NCBI RefSeq assembly: GCF_000271405.2
Contig: NC_018081.1
Span: forward strand, 2,668,501-2,732,500
Source of the DNA: Enterococcus hirae ATCC 9790
GTDB taxonomy: Bacteria; Bacillota; Bacilli; Lactobacillales; Enterococcaceae
Direction: 5' to 3'
Length of the DNA stretch: 64,000 bases
The position numbers and the translations under genes were made by a program. The notes beneath the pieces are model-generated. The model saw only the letters and a program-made list of their open reading frames with translations. It had not been told where the DNA came from and did not search any database. Of this stretch, positions 1 to 9,432 are shown in pieces; the stretch's first letter is position 1, and each line of letters begins with the position of its first letter.

Positions 1-284
1 ATCGATAACTTTCTTACTAGATTTCTAGCATGGATTTCTTGATAGATACCAATAATGATATTCACCACAATGATTGCCAAGTAAGCCATATTGGAATAGG
101 CACCGACCAATAGTAAGCAAATCCCAATACCAAAATTTAAAAAATTGAACAGCGTTAGTATATTGTCACTAAGAATCTGCTTAGTACTTTTTGATGCATC
201 CTCTTGGTAATCATTTTGCTGCCCAGAGGAAATTTTTTGTCTCACTTCTTCCTGAGTAAGACCGTTCATTTCTTTCGTTTCCAT
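1..284 (-). CDS. P-type cation-transporting ATPase, N-terminal part (cut by window edge)
   Basis: Reading leftward from an ATG at 284, 94 codons are visible before the window ends. The visible protein has a short polar N-terminus with NGLTQEEV, then ILTLFNFLNFG leading into two membrane segments and a VVNIIIGIYQEIHA stretch. This is the layout of the cation-ATPase N-terminal domain and first transmembrane pair of heavy-metal/cation P-type ATPases of the CtpE/YfgQ kind. The phosphorylation and nucleotide-binding domains would lie outside the window, so the transported ion cannot be inferred. Family assignment rests on the N-terminus only. Confidence 0.7.
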   Translation of the reverse strand, partial: METKEMNGLTQEEVRQKISSGQQNDYQEDASKSTKQILSDNILTLFNFLNFGIGICLLLVGAYSNMAYLAIIVVNIIIGIYQEIHARNLVRKLS

Positions 285-380
285 TTTTCGCCAACTTTCA
301 AAAAATAATCAATATATTTAAGTCTAGCTTGTTCTATTATTAAAAACAACTTATTTTTTACAAATTTATACAAAATAAGA

Positions 381-426
381 ACACATGATTCTATGCCGTT
401 GAGAAATCCCAGCAAAAATCATGCGC
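381..426 (-). terminator. Weak hairpin terminator after the DUF368 gene
   Basis: An inverted repeat (CATGATT at 384-390 with AATCATG at 417-423) follows the stop codon of the DUF368 gene in its reading direction. The following minus-strand bases are T-rich but not a clean U run, so efficiency is uncertain. Confidence 0.4.
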
Positions 427-436
427 CATTCAACCT

Positions 437-1297
437 TTATTTATATTGTTCTTCTAAACGACTCATCCACCAACCTAATGCGATACCAGCAAAAAATAAA
501 ATGGGACAAAAGATGATTCCTAGTAAACTTAAATTTGTGTAATCTGTAGGAACAATCATTACCGTCGAAGCAAAAACAACTCCTAAAATAAAATGGAACA
601 ATTTACTATATGCCTTAGAAAATATAAAATCAAATAACTTTGATAACGTCAACACGCAGAATACCGCGCCTAAACCGATCGGTAAGATCACGTCTAAGCG
701 AGCTTCTTTGAAACCATCAGCCATCGCCTTGTATAACCCCATATAGACTAAAAAATTCGAGGGACTCAGTCCAGGAACAATCATCCCTAAGCCGATTAGA
801 CCACCAGCGATGATCCAAGTTACTGTGTTTTGTTCAACTTGACCATCAAATAGTTGTGATCCGTAAAGTAAAAAGAAATAAGCCACGATCAATGTGACGA
901 TCATCAGGATGATATCACCTGATTGCCGCCCTTTCTTTCCAGCTTCTTTCCACAACGCTGGAACAGTACCTACAATACACCCAACAAAAAACCATAAAAT
1001 CGTCGTTTCATATGTCCCTAATAAGAAACTCACCAAAAAGGAAAGCAAAAAGACTCCGCTGATGCCTCCTAATCCGACAGGCAAAAAGAAAAGCACGTTT
1101 TCTTTAAAATTTCTGGTTAGATGAGCTAAAAAAGAGATCAATCGTTCGTACATCCCAAAAACAGCTGCTAAAGCGCCTCCGCTTACCCCCGGTAAAATAA
1201 AACCCGAACCGATAAACATTCCCTTTACAAAGCGCAATAGCCAGTCTTTCCCTGAATCTTTCGCTACCTTTTCTGTTATGATTTGTTCTTTTTCCAC
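437..1297 (-). CDS. DUF368 membrane protein, candidate undecaprenyl-phosphate translocase (PopT family)
   Basis: A hydrophobic protein of about 286 residues with many membrane segments and two related motifs, PGVSGG in the first half and PGLSPSN in the second, typical of the internally duplicated DUF368 family. Members of this family have been shown to recycle the lipid carrier C55-P across the membrane in other Firmicutes; that role here is inferred from family. I place the start at the GTG at 1297 because GAAGGAG lies just upstream. The frame is open up to 1363 but has no ribosome site there. It lies 66 bases downstream of the lysozyme-like gene on the same strand, so the two probably form a cell-wall operon. 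Confidence 0.8.
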   Translation of the reverse strand: MEKEQIITEKVAKDSGKDWLLRFVKGMFIGSGFILPGVSGGALAAVFGMYERLISFLAHLTRNFKENVLFFLPVGLGGISGVFLLSFLVSFLLGTYETTILWFFVGCIVGTVPALWKEAGKKGRQSGDIILMIVTLIVAYFFLLYGSQLFDGQVEQNTVTWIIAGGLIGLGMIVPGLSPSNFLVYMGLYKAMADGFKEARLDVILPIGLGAVFCVLTLSKLFDFIFSKAYSKLFHFILGVVFASTVMIVPTDYTNLSLLGIIFCPILFFAGIALGWWMSRLEEQYK

Positions 1298-1363
1298 TTT
1301 TTTGAGCACTCCTTCTTTCTGATAAGATAAAGATCTAGCAAAAAATCTCAGCATTACACTCAA

Positions 1364-2005
1364 TTAGTTAAAAACTTTGTCATATAACTCAATGAGGTCT
1401 TCATTCATCTTGACAACTTTTGTGTAAAACATGTTCCCTCCATTATGATAAAGATAACCGCCATTGTAAAGCAATGAGGGGACTCGCCAATAGCGATACT
1501 TGGTTTTTTTCTCATTACCTAAAAGTGGACTCAAGACATTTTTGGAATATTCTTCTGCTATCTCCATAGTATTTTCCCCACCTCGTTTTTTTACGTAGAC
1601 AATATAATCCTTACCGAAGTTATAGGCTTGTATAGCTGTATCAAGATCACATCCTTGTTTTTTTGCCTCATTGATCATTTCTGCTAAGTAGCTGACTCCT
1701 TGATCGATACTTTCTTTTTGATTATCGATCAAATTGGCTTTACCATAGGCGCTTTCCGAACTTTGCATCAAATCAATCCCCTTGCCTTTTGATTCTGTTA
1801 AAATGATCCCCTTGACCAAAGACTCGTACTCTTCCATATGGTACTTTTTGATTGCTGTTGTTATTTCTGGTTCGTACTTTTCTACTCTTTTAATTGATTG
1901 ATAGGTTTTTCCTAAGATGATCAATACTCCTATGACCAAGACAATCACTAAAAAAGAGACGATTCTTCGAAAGATTGATTTTTTCTTTTTTTCATAAACA
2001 TTCAC
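1364..2005 (-). CDS. Membrane-anchored lysozyme-like protein
   Basis: 213 residues: a lysine/arginine-rich N-terminus, one membrane segment at about 14-32, then an extracellular lysozyme-like fold. IILTES at 67-72 places Glu71 where the catalytic glutamate of the lysozyme-like/PvaA family sits, followed by a conserved AYNFG-containing segment. Family members cleave or bind peptidoglycan at the cell surface. The start is a GTG at 2005 with a poor ribosome site, so the exact N-terminus is uncertain, although the membrane anchor argues that it is nearly complete. Its neighbour is the DUF368 lipid-carrier transporter, suggesting a shared cell-wall role. Confidence 0.75.
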   Translation of the reverse strand: MNVYEKKKKSIFRRIVSFLVIVLVIGVLIILGKTYQSIKRVEKYEPEITTAIKKYHMEEYESLVKGIILTESKGKGIDLMQSSESAYGKANLIDNQKESIDQGVSYLAEMINEAKKQGCDLDTAIQAYNFGKDYIVYVKKRGGENTMEIAEEYSKNVLSPLLGNEKKTKYRYWRVPSLLYNGGYLYHNGGNMFYTKVVKMNEDLIELYDKVFN

Positions 2006-2206
2006 CTAGTTATTTTGACATCTTTTTTTATCTTACTATTTATTATCGTTTTTGGCTATTTCTTACTAATCATTTGTTCCTTTCCTTAATAAAAACTGAA
2101 ATTTTCGGAATTTTTTACTATCTTACGAAAATGATCGTTGTTTTTTTAGGAAAACAATTGCTCTTATAGGAGAATTGTCGTTATACTTTAACCAGTAGGT
2201 GATTAT

Positions 2207-2923
2207 GTGAAAAAAGAAAAGAAATATGCAAAAATGACTGATGGAACAGAGATCTATTATGAGAAAAGCGGAAATGGCATGCCTCTGTTTTTACTCCATG
2301 GTAATGATGGCAGTGGTCGTTTCTTCTCAGAGCAAGTTCCTGTCTTTAGTCAGTTTTATACCGTTTATCTCATTGATAGTCGAGGTCACGGACGTTCAAC
2401 GAATCAAGCAAATACCTTGTCTTTTCGTTTGATGGCAGAAGATCTTTATACCATCATGCTACTTGAAGGAATTACAAAAGCAAATATACTAGGTTTTAGT
2501 GATGGAGCTAATCTTGGATTGGTCTTTTCAAGTTATTATCCAGAGAAAGTACATCGATTAATATTAAATTCAGGAAATACTTTAGTTAAAGGGGTTTTAT
2601 TCTCAGCGAGACTGCTTAGCTACTGTCATTATATTGGTATGTGGTTGCTTTCTTTAGTTTGCCCATCGCTTAGAAAAAATTTGTTGGTGATCAAATTGTT
2701 GTTAAAAGATATCGGTCTTTCAACAGCAGATTTAGAGAAAATTAAATGTAAAACATTGATTATTGTTGGAAAAAAAGATGTGATCAGACTGCAACACTCC
2801 CTTTACCTAGCAAAAACGATCCCAAATGCTTCTTTTGTTTTAGTGAACGAACAAGGACATCAGTTAGCTAGAAAAGATCCTCAACGTTTCAATCAAGAAG
2901 TATTAGATTTTTTGTCTGAATAA
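2207..2923 (+). CDS. Alpha/beta hydrolase
   Basis: 238 residues starting at GTG with an AGTAGGTGA ribosome site. The fold signature is clear: oxyanion-region LLHGND, a nucleophile elbow GFSDGA with Ser98, an acid in the KKDV loop and a histidine in QGHQLA near the C-terminus. There is no signal peptide. The substrate is unknown; this class covers esterases, peptidases and haloperoxidase-like enzymes. mprF follows after about 20 bases with the same AGTAGGTG ribosome site, so the two are likely co-transcribed. Confidence 0.8.
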   Translation: MKKEKKYAKMTDGTEIYYEKSGNGMPLFLLHGNDGSGRFFSEQVPVFSQFYTVYLIDSRGHGRSTNQANTLSFRLMAEDLYTIMLLEGITKANILGFSDGANLGLVFSSYYPEKVHRLILNSGNTLVKGVLFSARLLSYCHYIGMWLLSLVCPSLRKNLLVIKLLLKDIGLSTADLEKIKCKTLIIVGKKDVIRLQHSLYLAKTIPNASFVLVNEQGHQLARKDPQRFNQEVLDFLSE

Positions 2924-2944
2924 TAAGAATAGTAGGTGATTTTT

Positions 2945-5530
2945 TTGTTAAAACAAGCCTTACAATGGTTCAAAAACCATTTAGGTCTCTTTAAAACAAT
3001 CTTTTTAATTTCTGTGGTTGTCATTATCGTTAGTGAATTGATCAATATTGGCAAAACACTATCGATCGCTCAATTAGCCGAAACATTTGCAACAATCCCA
3101 CTTTGGAAGACGGGGTTGATGCTCATTGTTGGATTACTATCTGTTGCACCGATGATTGGGTATGACATCATCCTTAACCGCTTGTTGGGACAAAAATTAA
3201 AAAAGAGTTATTTATTTGAAACAAGTTGGTTGATCAATACCATCAACAATGTTGCCGGTTTTGGCGGCTTTGTCAGCATCGGATTACGCTCCGAATTATA
3301 CGGTCATAAAAAAGACAGTAAGCAGTTGATGCAAGCTTTGTCGAAGATCTTTTTATTTCTAATGGCTGGACTGTCTATTTATAGTTTGATTTCTTTTTTT
3401 ATGGTCTTTTTTGCACCGGTTGCGCCTTTTATTAAGCAGTATTGGATTTGGTTGATCGGTGGTGGGTTATACTTCCCACTTGTTTTTGTAGTCACTACCT
3501 TAAAAAAAGAGGGCTACCTCGGAGGACTTTCATTAAAAACACAAGGACAATTGCTGCTTGTCTCGATCTTAGAGTGGTCTGGTGTCTTGTTCACCTTTCT
3601 AGCAGTTGGGGCACTTATGGATATCAAAGTCGATTTGTGGCAAACGATACCGCTCTTTATCGCAGCTTCAGTTATCGGAATCGTCTCGATGATTCCTGGT
3701 GAAATCGGTAGTTTTGATATCATGATGATTATCGGTCTTTCTGCCATAGGTGTGCCAAAGGCAACTGTAGTCGTTTGGATCTTACTGTACCGAATTTTTT
3801 ATTACATTATTCCTTTTTTGATCGGGATCGTCTTTTTCTTTAAGAATATTGGCTCAACTTTTGATCAACGTTATTCTGGTATTCCTAAGCAGCTGGCAAC
3901 AGAGATTGCTCATAAAGCCGTCGTCGTCCTTTTATATTTTTCTGGTATCATGATGGTTCTTTCAGCAACGATCCCACAAGCTTTTACCGAGTTTCGTTGG
4001 CTGCATAGTATCAATCCGTTAAGGTTGCATTTTATTATTCAATTCCCAAGTATGTTGTTAGGATTTCTCTTTGTCATCATGGGGCGTGGGATTGCTGCAA
4101 GAGTCAAAAGAGCCTATTGGCCAACTATTGCACTGATCTTTTTAGCAGCATCTTATGTGACGATTATTGACTTTAGCTTTACTGCAGCTATTTTCCTATT
4201 GTTACTGTTGTTGATCGTAATTGCTTCGAAAAATGAATTATTTAGAGAACAAATCATTTATTCATGGGAATGGTTGACGATTGATGGTGTGATTATTGGT
4301 GCTTTAGCGTTGCTTTACATCATTATTGGTGTTTATAATCTGCCAACATTTCCTCATCGTAAGCATCATTTTATTTCGTTCTTTTTGTTCCCGTCAGAAA
4401 AGATTTGGTTATCTGGATTATTTGCTATTATTGCAGTAAGCTTTATCATCATTCTTTTCGTCCACTTCCTACAAGGAAAGAAACAGCAAGTCGGCGAACC
4501 GTTGGATGAAGAAAAAGCGTTAAATATCCTCCATACCTTTGGCGGAAATTCTGACAGTCAATTGATTTTCTTAAAAGACAAGCGCATGTTTATTTACGAA
4601 AAAGACCAAGTTGGAACGGTTTTATTACAGTTTGCTTGTTACAATAATAAATGTATCGTGATGGGTGATCCTTCGGGTAAAAAAGAAGATTTTCCTGCTG
4701 CTATCGAAGCGTTTATTGAAGAAACTGATCGTTTGTGTTACCTACCCGTCTTTTATGAAACGAGTGAAGAAATCGTGATGATTTTACATGAATTTGGCTA
4801 TGATTTCATCAAAATGGGCGAAGAAGCACATGTTGAATTAGCCAATTTCACTACTTCTGGAAAGAAAATGAAAGGGTCACGTGCGATCTTGAATCGGATT
4901 GACCGAGAAGGTTTTACTTTTGAGATTATTCAGCCACCTTTTTCTGCGACACAGATGACTGAACTCAAACAAATTTCTGATCAATGGTTAGGAAGCCGAA
5001 AAGAAAAAGGTTTTTCACTGGGGTTCTTCTCAGAAGATTATCTACAGCGGGCACCGATCGCTGTTTTAAAAGACCCGCAACAAGACTTAGTAGCATTTGC
5101 TTCGATCATGCCAACCTACACAGATAACAAAATCGGCACGATTGATTTGATGCGTTATGATCCTGAGAAAGCACCAGCTGGAAGTATGGATTATCTTTTC
5201 CTTCATTTATTTGAGTATATGAAAGAGGAACAGATTGAGTTTTTCAACTTGGGGATGGCGCCATTATCCAACGTTGGAACCTCAAGAAAAAGTTTTATTC
5301 AAGAACGAATCGCTTACTTAGTTTATGAATTTGGTTCACATTTTTACTCTTTCCACGGCTTGCGTGAGTATAAAGATAAATATGCGACTCATTGGACTTC
5401 CCGCTATACTTCCTATTCACGTGACAGTTGGATTGCCTATGTCATGATCGCATTATTGATCATTGATAATGCACCAGTTGACCATAAAAAGCGATTAGTA
5501 GGTTTAAAGAAATGGTTACAAAAACGCTGA
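2945..5530 (+). CDS. mprF: Phosphatidylglycerol lysyltransferase/flippase MprF
   Basis: About 861 residues with an N-terminal flippase part of many membrane helices (roughly residues 1-510) and a C-terminal cytoplasmic aminoacyl-transferase domain (DUF2156) containing GDPSG and the FFNLGMAPL segment. MprF adds lysine or other amino acids to phosphatidylglycerol and flips the product outward, lowering negative surface charge and sensitivity to cationic peptides and daptomycin. The frame is open from a GTG at 2936, but that codon is part of the AGTAGGTG ribosome site; the TTG at 2945 is the better start. Length agrees with the family. Confidence 0.9.
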   Translation: MLKQALQWFKNHLGLFKTIFLISVVVIIVSELINIGKTLSIAQLAETFATIPLWKTGLMLIVGLLSVAPMIGYDIILNRLLGQKLKKSYLFETSWLINTINNVAGFGGFVSIGLRSELYGHKKDSKQLMQALSKIFLFLMAGLSIYSLISFFMVFFAPVAPFIKQYWIWLIGGGLYFPLVFVVTTLKKEGYLGGLSLKTQGQLLLVSILEWSGVLFTFLAVGALMDIKVDLWQTIPLFIAASVIGIVSMIPGEIGSFDIMMIIGLSAIGVPKATVVVWILLYRIFYYIIPFLIGIVFFFKNIGSTFDQRYSGIPKQLATEIAHKAVVVLLYFSGIMMVLSATIPQAFTEFRWLHSINPLRLHFIIQFPSMLLGFLFVIMGRGIAARVKRAYWPTIALIFLAASYVTIIDFSFTAAIFLLLLLLIVIASKNELFREQIIYSWEWLTIDGVIIGALALLYIIIGVYNLPTFPHRKHHFISFFLFPSEKIWLSGLFAIIAVSFIIILFVHFLQGKKQQVGEPLDEEKALNILHTFGGNSDSQLIFLKDKRMFIYEKDQVGTVLLQFACYNNKCIVMGDPSGKKEDFPAAIEAFIEETDRLCYLPVFYETSEEIVMILHEFGYDFIKMGEEAHVELANFTTSGKKMKGSRAILNRIDREGFTFEIIQPPFSATQMTELKQISDQWLGSRKEKGFSLGFFSEDYLQRAPIAVLKDPQQDLVAFASIMPTYTDNKIGTIDLMRYDPEKAPAGSMDYLFLHLFEYMKEEQIEFFNLGMAPLSNVGTSRKSFIQERIAYLVYEFGSHFYSFHGLREYKDKYATHWTSRYTSYSRDSWIAYVMIALLIIDNAPVDHKKRLVGLKKWLQKR

Positions 5531-5560
5531 ATATGACAACTTATATCTAATGATGGATGA

Positions 5561-5617
5561 AAAAAAGACGCATGATTCTAAAAGTCATCTGACTTGTTGA
5601 ATCGTGCGTCTTTTTTA
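5561..5617. terminator. Bidirectional terminator between mprF and tuf
   Basis: AAAAAGACGCATGATTC at the left pairs with GAATCGTGCGTCTTTTT at the right, flanked by A and T runs, so it can end transcription of the converging mprF and tuf genes. Confidence 0.85.
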
Positions 5618-5635
5618 TTTATCTATCCTTTGTTC

Positions 5636-6823
5636 TTAGGCTTCGATTTCTGTTACGATACCTGAACCTACTGTACGACCACCTTCACGAATGGAGAAAG
5701 TCGTCCCGTTTTCAATAGCAACAGGATGAATCAATTCTACATCGATCGTTACGTTGTCGCCAGGCATGACCATTTCCGTTCCTTCTGGCAAAACAATTGT
5801 TCCTGTTACGTCAGTTGTGCGGAAATAAAATTGTGGTCGATAATTATTGAAGAATGGTGTATGACGTCCGCCTTCTTCTTTAGTCAAAACATAAACTTCT
5901 GCTTTGAATTTAGTATGAGGTGTAATTGAACCAGGTTTGGCAATCACTTGGCCACGTTCGATGTCTTCTCTTTGAATCCCACGTAATAACACACCTACGT
6001 TATCCCCTGCTTCACCGTAATCAAGCGTTTTGCGGAACATTTCAACTCCTGTTACTACGGCTTTTTGCGTTTCTGGTTTGATCCCTACGATTTCGATTTC
6101 GTCACCGACTCTAACAGCCCCACGGTCAATCCGACCAGATGCTACTGTTCCACGTCCAGTAATTGAAAATACATCTTCGACGGGTAACAATAATGGTTTG
6201 TCCGTATCACGTTCTGGTGTTGGGATGTATTCATCGACTGTGTCCATCAATTCCATGATAGCTGCTTCTGCATCAGGATCACCTTGTAATGCTTTTAATG
6301 CTGATCCTTTGATAACAGGTGTATCATCACCTGGAAATCCATATTCGCTTAATAGTTCACGAACTTCCATTTCTACTAGATCAATTAATTCTTCATCATC
6401 GACTAAATCTGTTTTGTTCAAGAAAACAATCAAATATTTCACGCCTACTTGGCGAGAAAGTAAAATGTGTTCACGAGTTTGAGGCATTGGGCCATCCGTA
6501 GCAGAAACAACCAAGATTGCTCCGTCCATTTGAGCTGCCCCAGTGATCATGTTTTTCACGTAATCCGCATGCCCTGGTGCATCGATATGTGCATAGTGGC
6601 GTTTGTCTGTTTCGTATTCCACATGAGCAGTATTGATCGTGATTCCACGTTCACGTTCTTCTGGTGCTGCGTCGATACTAGCATAGTCTTGAGGATTTGC
6701 TAAGCCTTTTTTACCTAGTACTGTAGTGATCGCAGCAGTTAAAGTAGTTTTCCCATGGTCGACGTGTCCAATGGTTCCAATATTTACGTGTGGTTTACTT
6801 CTATCATAATGTTCTTTTGCCAT
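5636..6823 (-). CDS. tuf: Elongation factor Tu, second streptococcal-like copy (tufB type)
   Basis: 395 residues with all GTPase motifs: [17 protein letters not shown] and the SAL loop. EF-Tu delivers aminoacyl-tRNA to the ribosome. ATG at 6823 is preceded by AGGAGG. Two things are unusual. The gene stands alone, away from rpsG-fusA. Several signature segments ([33 protein letters not shown]) match streptococcal/lactococcal EF-Tu rather than the E. faecalis-type sequence I recall (DNAPEEKERG, DCPGH, ATGRVERG, IGALLRG). This agrees with the reported horizontally acquired tufB of the E. faecium and E. avium groups; the comparison is from memory. Confidence 0.93.
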   Translation of the reverse strand: MAKEHYDRSKPHVNIGTIGHVDHGKTTLTAAITTVLGKKGLANPQDYASIDAAPEERERGITINTAHVEYETDKRHYAHIDAPGHADYVKNMITGAAQMDGAILVVSATDGPMPQTREHILLSRQVGVKYLIVFLNKTDLVDDEELIDLVEMEVRELLSEYGFPGDDTPVIKGSALKALQGDPDAEAAIMELMDTVDEYIPTPERDTDKPLLLPVEDVFSITGRGTVASGRIDRGAVRVGDEIEIVGIKPETQKAVVTGVEMFRKTLDYGEAGDNVGVLLRGIQREDIERGQVIAKPGSITPHTKFKAEVYVLTKEEGGRHTPFFNNYRPQFYFRTTDVTGTIVLPEGTEMVMPGDNVTIDVELIHPVAIENGTTFSIREGGRTVGSGIVTEIEA

Positions 6824-6923
6824 AATTAACAAACCTCCTAATTAATTTAGAGCTTTAAAGTTTTGCTCTCATCTGTTGTCCATTATAGACTTCTTTGGAA
6901 AAATCCAAAAAGAATCTGTCCGC

Positions 6924-6938
6924 CTTACTTTTTGTAAG
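6924..6938. promoter_or_regulatory. 15-bp palindrome CTTAC-N5-GTAAG in the tuf leader
   Basis: CTTACTTTTTGTAAG lies about 16-30 bases downstream of the tuf -10 box. The identical 15-mer occurs at 43352-43366 just after a -10 box of the dioxygenase gene. It may be a repressor site or a 5' mRNA hairpin. Confidence 0.4.
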
Positions 6939-6953
6939 TATCGAACAATTTGT

Positions 6954-6981
6954 ATTATACGTCAAACTTGGTCAAAGTCAA
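6954..6981 (-). promoter_or_regulatory. tuf promoter
   Basis: On the minus strand, TTGACT (6981-6976) and a perfect TATAAT (6959-6954) are 16 bases apart, about 130 bases upstream of the tuf start. A second TTGACC overlaps the spacer. Confidence 0.75.
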
Positions 6982-7086
6982 CCAAGAACACTTATGCTGA
7001 TTAATGACTAATTTTTCATCAGCCAACCATGCGTAATTGTTGTGACCATCTCCTTGTTTTCACTACAATGGGCTCTTTCGTAACTA

Positions 7087-7491
7087 TCAATATTCGCGAT
7101 AAAAACAAATCATTTCTTGTGTCGCTACCGACTGAAATTGGCATTTTTCATAAAATCGACGGGTTCGTTGTTCATTTTCTGTCAATAAAACTTTTTGTCT
7201 GACTTTTGGATAAGCTTGTACCATTTTTTCGATTAATTGTGTCCCGATCCCCTTGTTTTGATAAGCAGGATGAACAAGCAAATCTTGAATATAAAGAATT
7301 GTTTCGCCATCTCCGACACTACGGATCAACCCAATCAATTGTTGTTCGTGCCATACCGTTATTACTTCGAGTGACTGCTGGATTCCCAGAGCTAATTGTT
7401 GGATGTCCTTCGTATAGGCTGACCATCCTACAGCTGTATAGAGCGCGAACAATGCATCAAGGTCAATTTTTTTCTCTTCGCTGAATTCCAT
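7087..7491 (-). CDS. GNAT-family N-acetyltransferase
   Basis: 134 residues from the ATG at 7491, which has AGGA upstream; the frame is open to 7539 but without a ribosome site. LLVHPAYQNKGIGTQLIEKM is the acetyl-CoA binding motif A of the GNAT fold, and the C-terminal RRFYEKCQF is the usual motif B. The acceptor substrate is unknown. It lies about 45 bases after the VOC protein on the same strand and is probably co-transcribed. Confidence 0.85.
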   Translation of the reverse strand: MEFSEEKKIDLDALFALYTAVGWSAYTKDIQQLALGIQQSLEVITVWHEQQLIGLIRSVGDGETILYIQDLLVHPAYQNKGIGTQLIEKMVQAYPKVRQKVLLTENEQRTRRFYEKCQFQSVATQEMICFYREY

Positions 7492-7535
7492 GTGCTTCCT
7501 ATCCTTTGCTATATTTTTGTATGATGTAATCTGTC

Positions 7536-7916
7536 TCAATCTGTCGTTAACTCAATCAGATTTCCTTCAGGATCTTGGATAACCGCTTCATAATAACCGT
7601 CGCCCGTAGTTCTTGGACCACTGATCAATGGATAGCCATCTTTTACAAATGTTTCAGCAAATGAATCCACCTCTGTTTTTGTTCCCACTGAAATTGCTAA
7701 ATGAGCATAACCAAAAGTATCGACTGCACGATCTGATAAAAAAGGCTTTGTAATCAATTCAATCCGACTTCCTGAGGTGAAATTCAGGAAGTAAGATTGA
7801 AACCGGGTTTTAGGATTCGTGTATTTCTCTGAACTTTCTGCAGCAAAATAATTCTCATAAAACGCTCTCATTTTTTCTAAATCATTAACCCAAATAGCAA
7901 TATGTTCAACTTTCAT
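7536..7916 (-). CDS. VOC-family (glyoxalase-like) protein
   Basis: 126 residues with the paired beta-alpha-beta modules of the vicinal-oxygen-chelate fold: HIAIWVNDLEKMRAFYE at the start and IQDPEGNLIEL at the end. Candidate metal ligands are His5, a glutamate in RIELI, the histidine in YAHLAI and Glu near the C-terminus. Members include glyoxalase I and fosfomycin/bleomycin resistance proteins; the substrate cannot be read from the sequence. ATG at 7916 follows AGGAGTG. Confidence 0.82.
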   Translation of the reverse strand: MKVEHIAIWVNDLEKMRAFYENYFAAESSEKYTNPKTRFQSYFLNFTSGSRIELITKPFLSDRAVDTFGYAHLAISVGTKTEVDSFAETFVKDGYPLISGPRTTGDGYYEAVIQDPEGNLIELTTD

Positions 7917-8257
7917 TTTGTAACACTCCTTTATATTTTCGTTATCTCTTCCTATCCTTTATACCATTTTCTCTTTATTTGATAAAGAATGATGTGATTA
8001 TTTTGGCTTTTGCTCTTAGTGATCAGTTCATAAAAGAAATGGTGTTATCTGGTAAAAAGAAAGCTGTCATTCTGAAACATCTAAAGATATGCACTACTTA
8101 TATAGTTTACACCTGCAAAAAAACCAAGAAAAACTTTATACTGACCGAAAAAAGTTAACTTTTTAATCCAACTTTTAACGTTCACTATAGTTTCTCTTGG
8201 CTCTTTTCTTGTCTGCTACATTTTATTGTATTCTCTGAATAAGCATTCTTTTAATAA
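7917..8257. other. Intergenic region with inverted repeats, no gene seen
   Basis: No convincing reading frame. It holds a perfect 16-bp palindrome AAAAAGTTAACTTTTT at 8149-8164 nested within a longer imperfect repeat (CCAAGAAAAACT near 8124 against AGTTTCTCTTGG near 8189). This may be the terminator of the minus-strand nucleoid-protein gene. Confidence 0.4.
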
Positions 8258-9262
8258 TTATAAACGATTTAATACTTCGTCTACATTTTTGATCATGACT
8301 GAGATTGTTCCATCTGGGTTATTAACAAATTCGATCAAATCTGGATTTCGGTAGACGTCTACAGGGACGATCAATTCGATTCCATTGGATAACTTGAATT
8401 TTTGTTTACCAAATTTTTTCTCAGAAATTTCTTGGACTTCTCTGACTGGCAAAGCTTCAGCAACAAATCCCTGTTCTTGGACTTCTTCTTGAAAAGCTAA
8501 TTTCGCTGTGATATTTTCTTTGAAGACTTTTTCCGCAATCATTTCATGGTCTAGTCTGCCCTTTTCCTCGATCGTATCATAAACAGCCTCTTTTAAATCA
8601 GCCACTAGATCAAATTCTTCAGTTTCAAATTTTTTCCCTAAACTTTTAGCTACTTTTTGGATCACTTTGACATTCTCTTCTAATGAAGGCGCAGGAACAC
8701 TTTCGATGACTCTCCCCGAAAAATAGAGTTCTTTTTTTCCAGAAAACTCATATTTTTTTTCAATCAATTCATAGGTTAAATCAGTTAATGCTACCGCAAA
8801 CGCTTCATCTGCCTTTTGGGATTTTGCCCCCAATATCGCTCGATTCAAAATCAATTGATTGGCGATTCCTGTTTCGTCTGCCTCTACAAAATGTGTATAG
8901 GATTCTCGGTAATTGACTTTTAACAAAGCCACATACATCACCGTATCTACTTCATACAAAACAACAAAGACATCAGCGCTTGGCGCTTCTTCGCTTTCTT
9001 GATAGATCTCAAACCAGCGTTGAACGATCCCTTCACTTGCTGCTACAAAGTTTTCTTGACAGTCCTGGACTTGTTTCGCCATCATACTTTCAGGTGACAG
9101 CTGTCCTGTTTTCGTTTGTGCAGAAGAAATTTTTTGGATTTTCTTTTGTAAAAAATCTCGAATAAACTCTTTAGTCAGATCCAATTCTTGTTGAGAAAAT
9201 ACGGGTGATCCCGTTTCACGATCAATAATATGCATAATTGCTTTTTTTAAATAAATATCCAT
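8258..9262 (-). CDS. 37-kDa nucleoid-associated protein (NdpA/YejK family)
   Basis: 334 residues, the normal length for the family. The N-terminal MDIYLKKAIMHIIDRE, the central VMYVALLKVNYRESYTHF strand region and the C-terminal SNGIELIVPVDVY segment are typical. Family proteins associate with the bacterial nucleoid; their precise role in Firmicutes is not settled. The protein is acidic and has no membrane segment. ATG at 9262 is preceded by AAGGGA. It is transcribed divergently from the aldo/keto reductase. Confidence 0.85.
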   Translation of the reverse strand: MDIYLKKAIMHIIDRETGSPVFSQQELDLTKEFIRDFLQKKIQKISSAQTKTGQLSPESMMAKQVQDCQENFVAASEGIVQRWFEIYQESEEAPSADVFVVLYEVDTVMYVALLKVNYRESYTHFVEADETGIANQLILNRAILGAKSQKADEAFAVALTDLTYELIEKKYEFSGKKELYFSGRVIESVPAPSLEENVKVIQKVAKSLGKKFETEEFDLVADLKEAVYDTIEEKGRLDHEMIAEKVFKENITAKLAFQEEVQEQGFVAEALPVREVQEISEKKFGKQKFKLSNGIELIVPVDVYRNPDLIEFVNNPDGTISVMIKNVDEVLNRL

Positions 9263-9432
9263 GTTCTCATTCCCTTCTGATTTAGTTTACGGAAAATCAA
9301 TACAAAATACCAGAACGAAAATCATTATTTTCCTTTTTTGAAAAAAATAATTGTCTCCTAAACAAAATGGATTCCTTTTTTGAGAAAATGCGCTACACTT
9401 AAAAGTGAACTAAAAATTAAGGAGTTGAGAAT

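Noticed and set aside
6030..6703. Long frames antisense to tuf
   Set aside because: Codon bias of a conserved gene often leaves open antisense frames; no ribosome site or known product.
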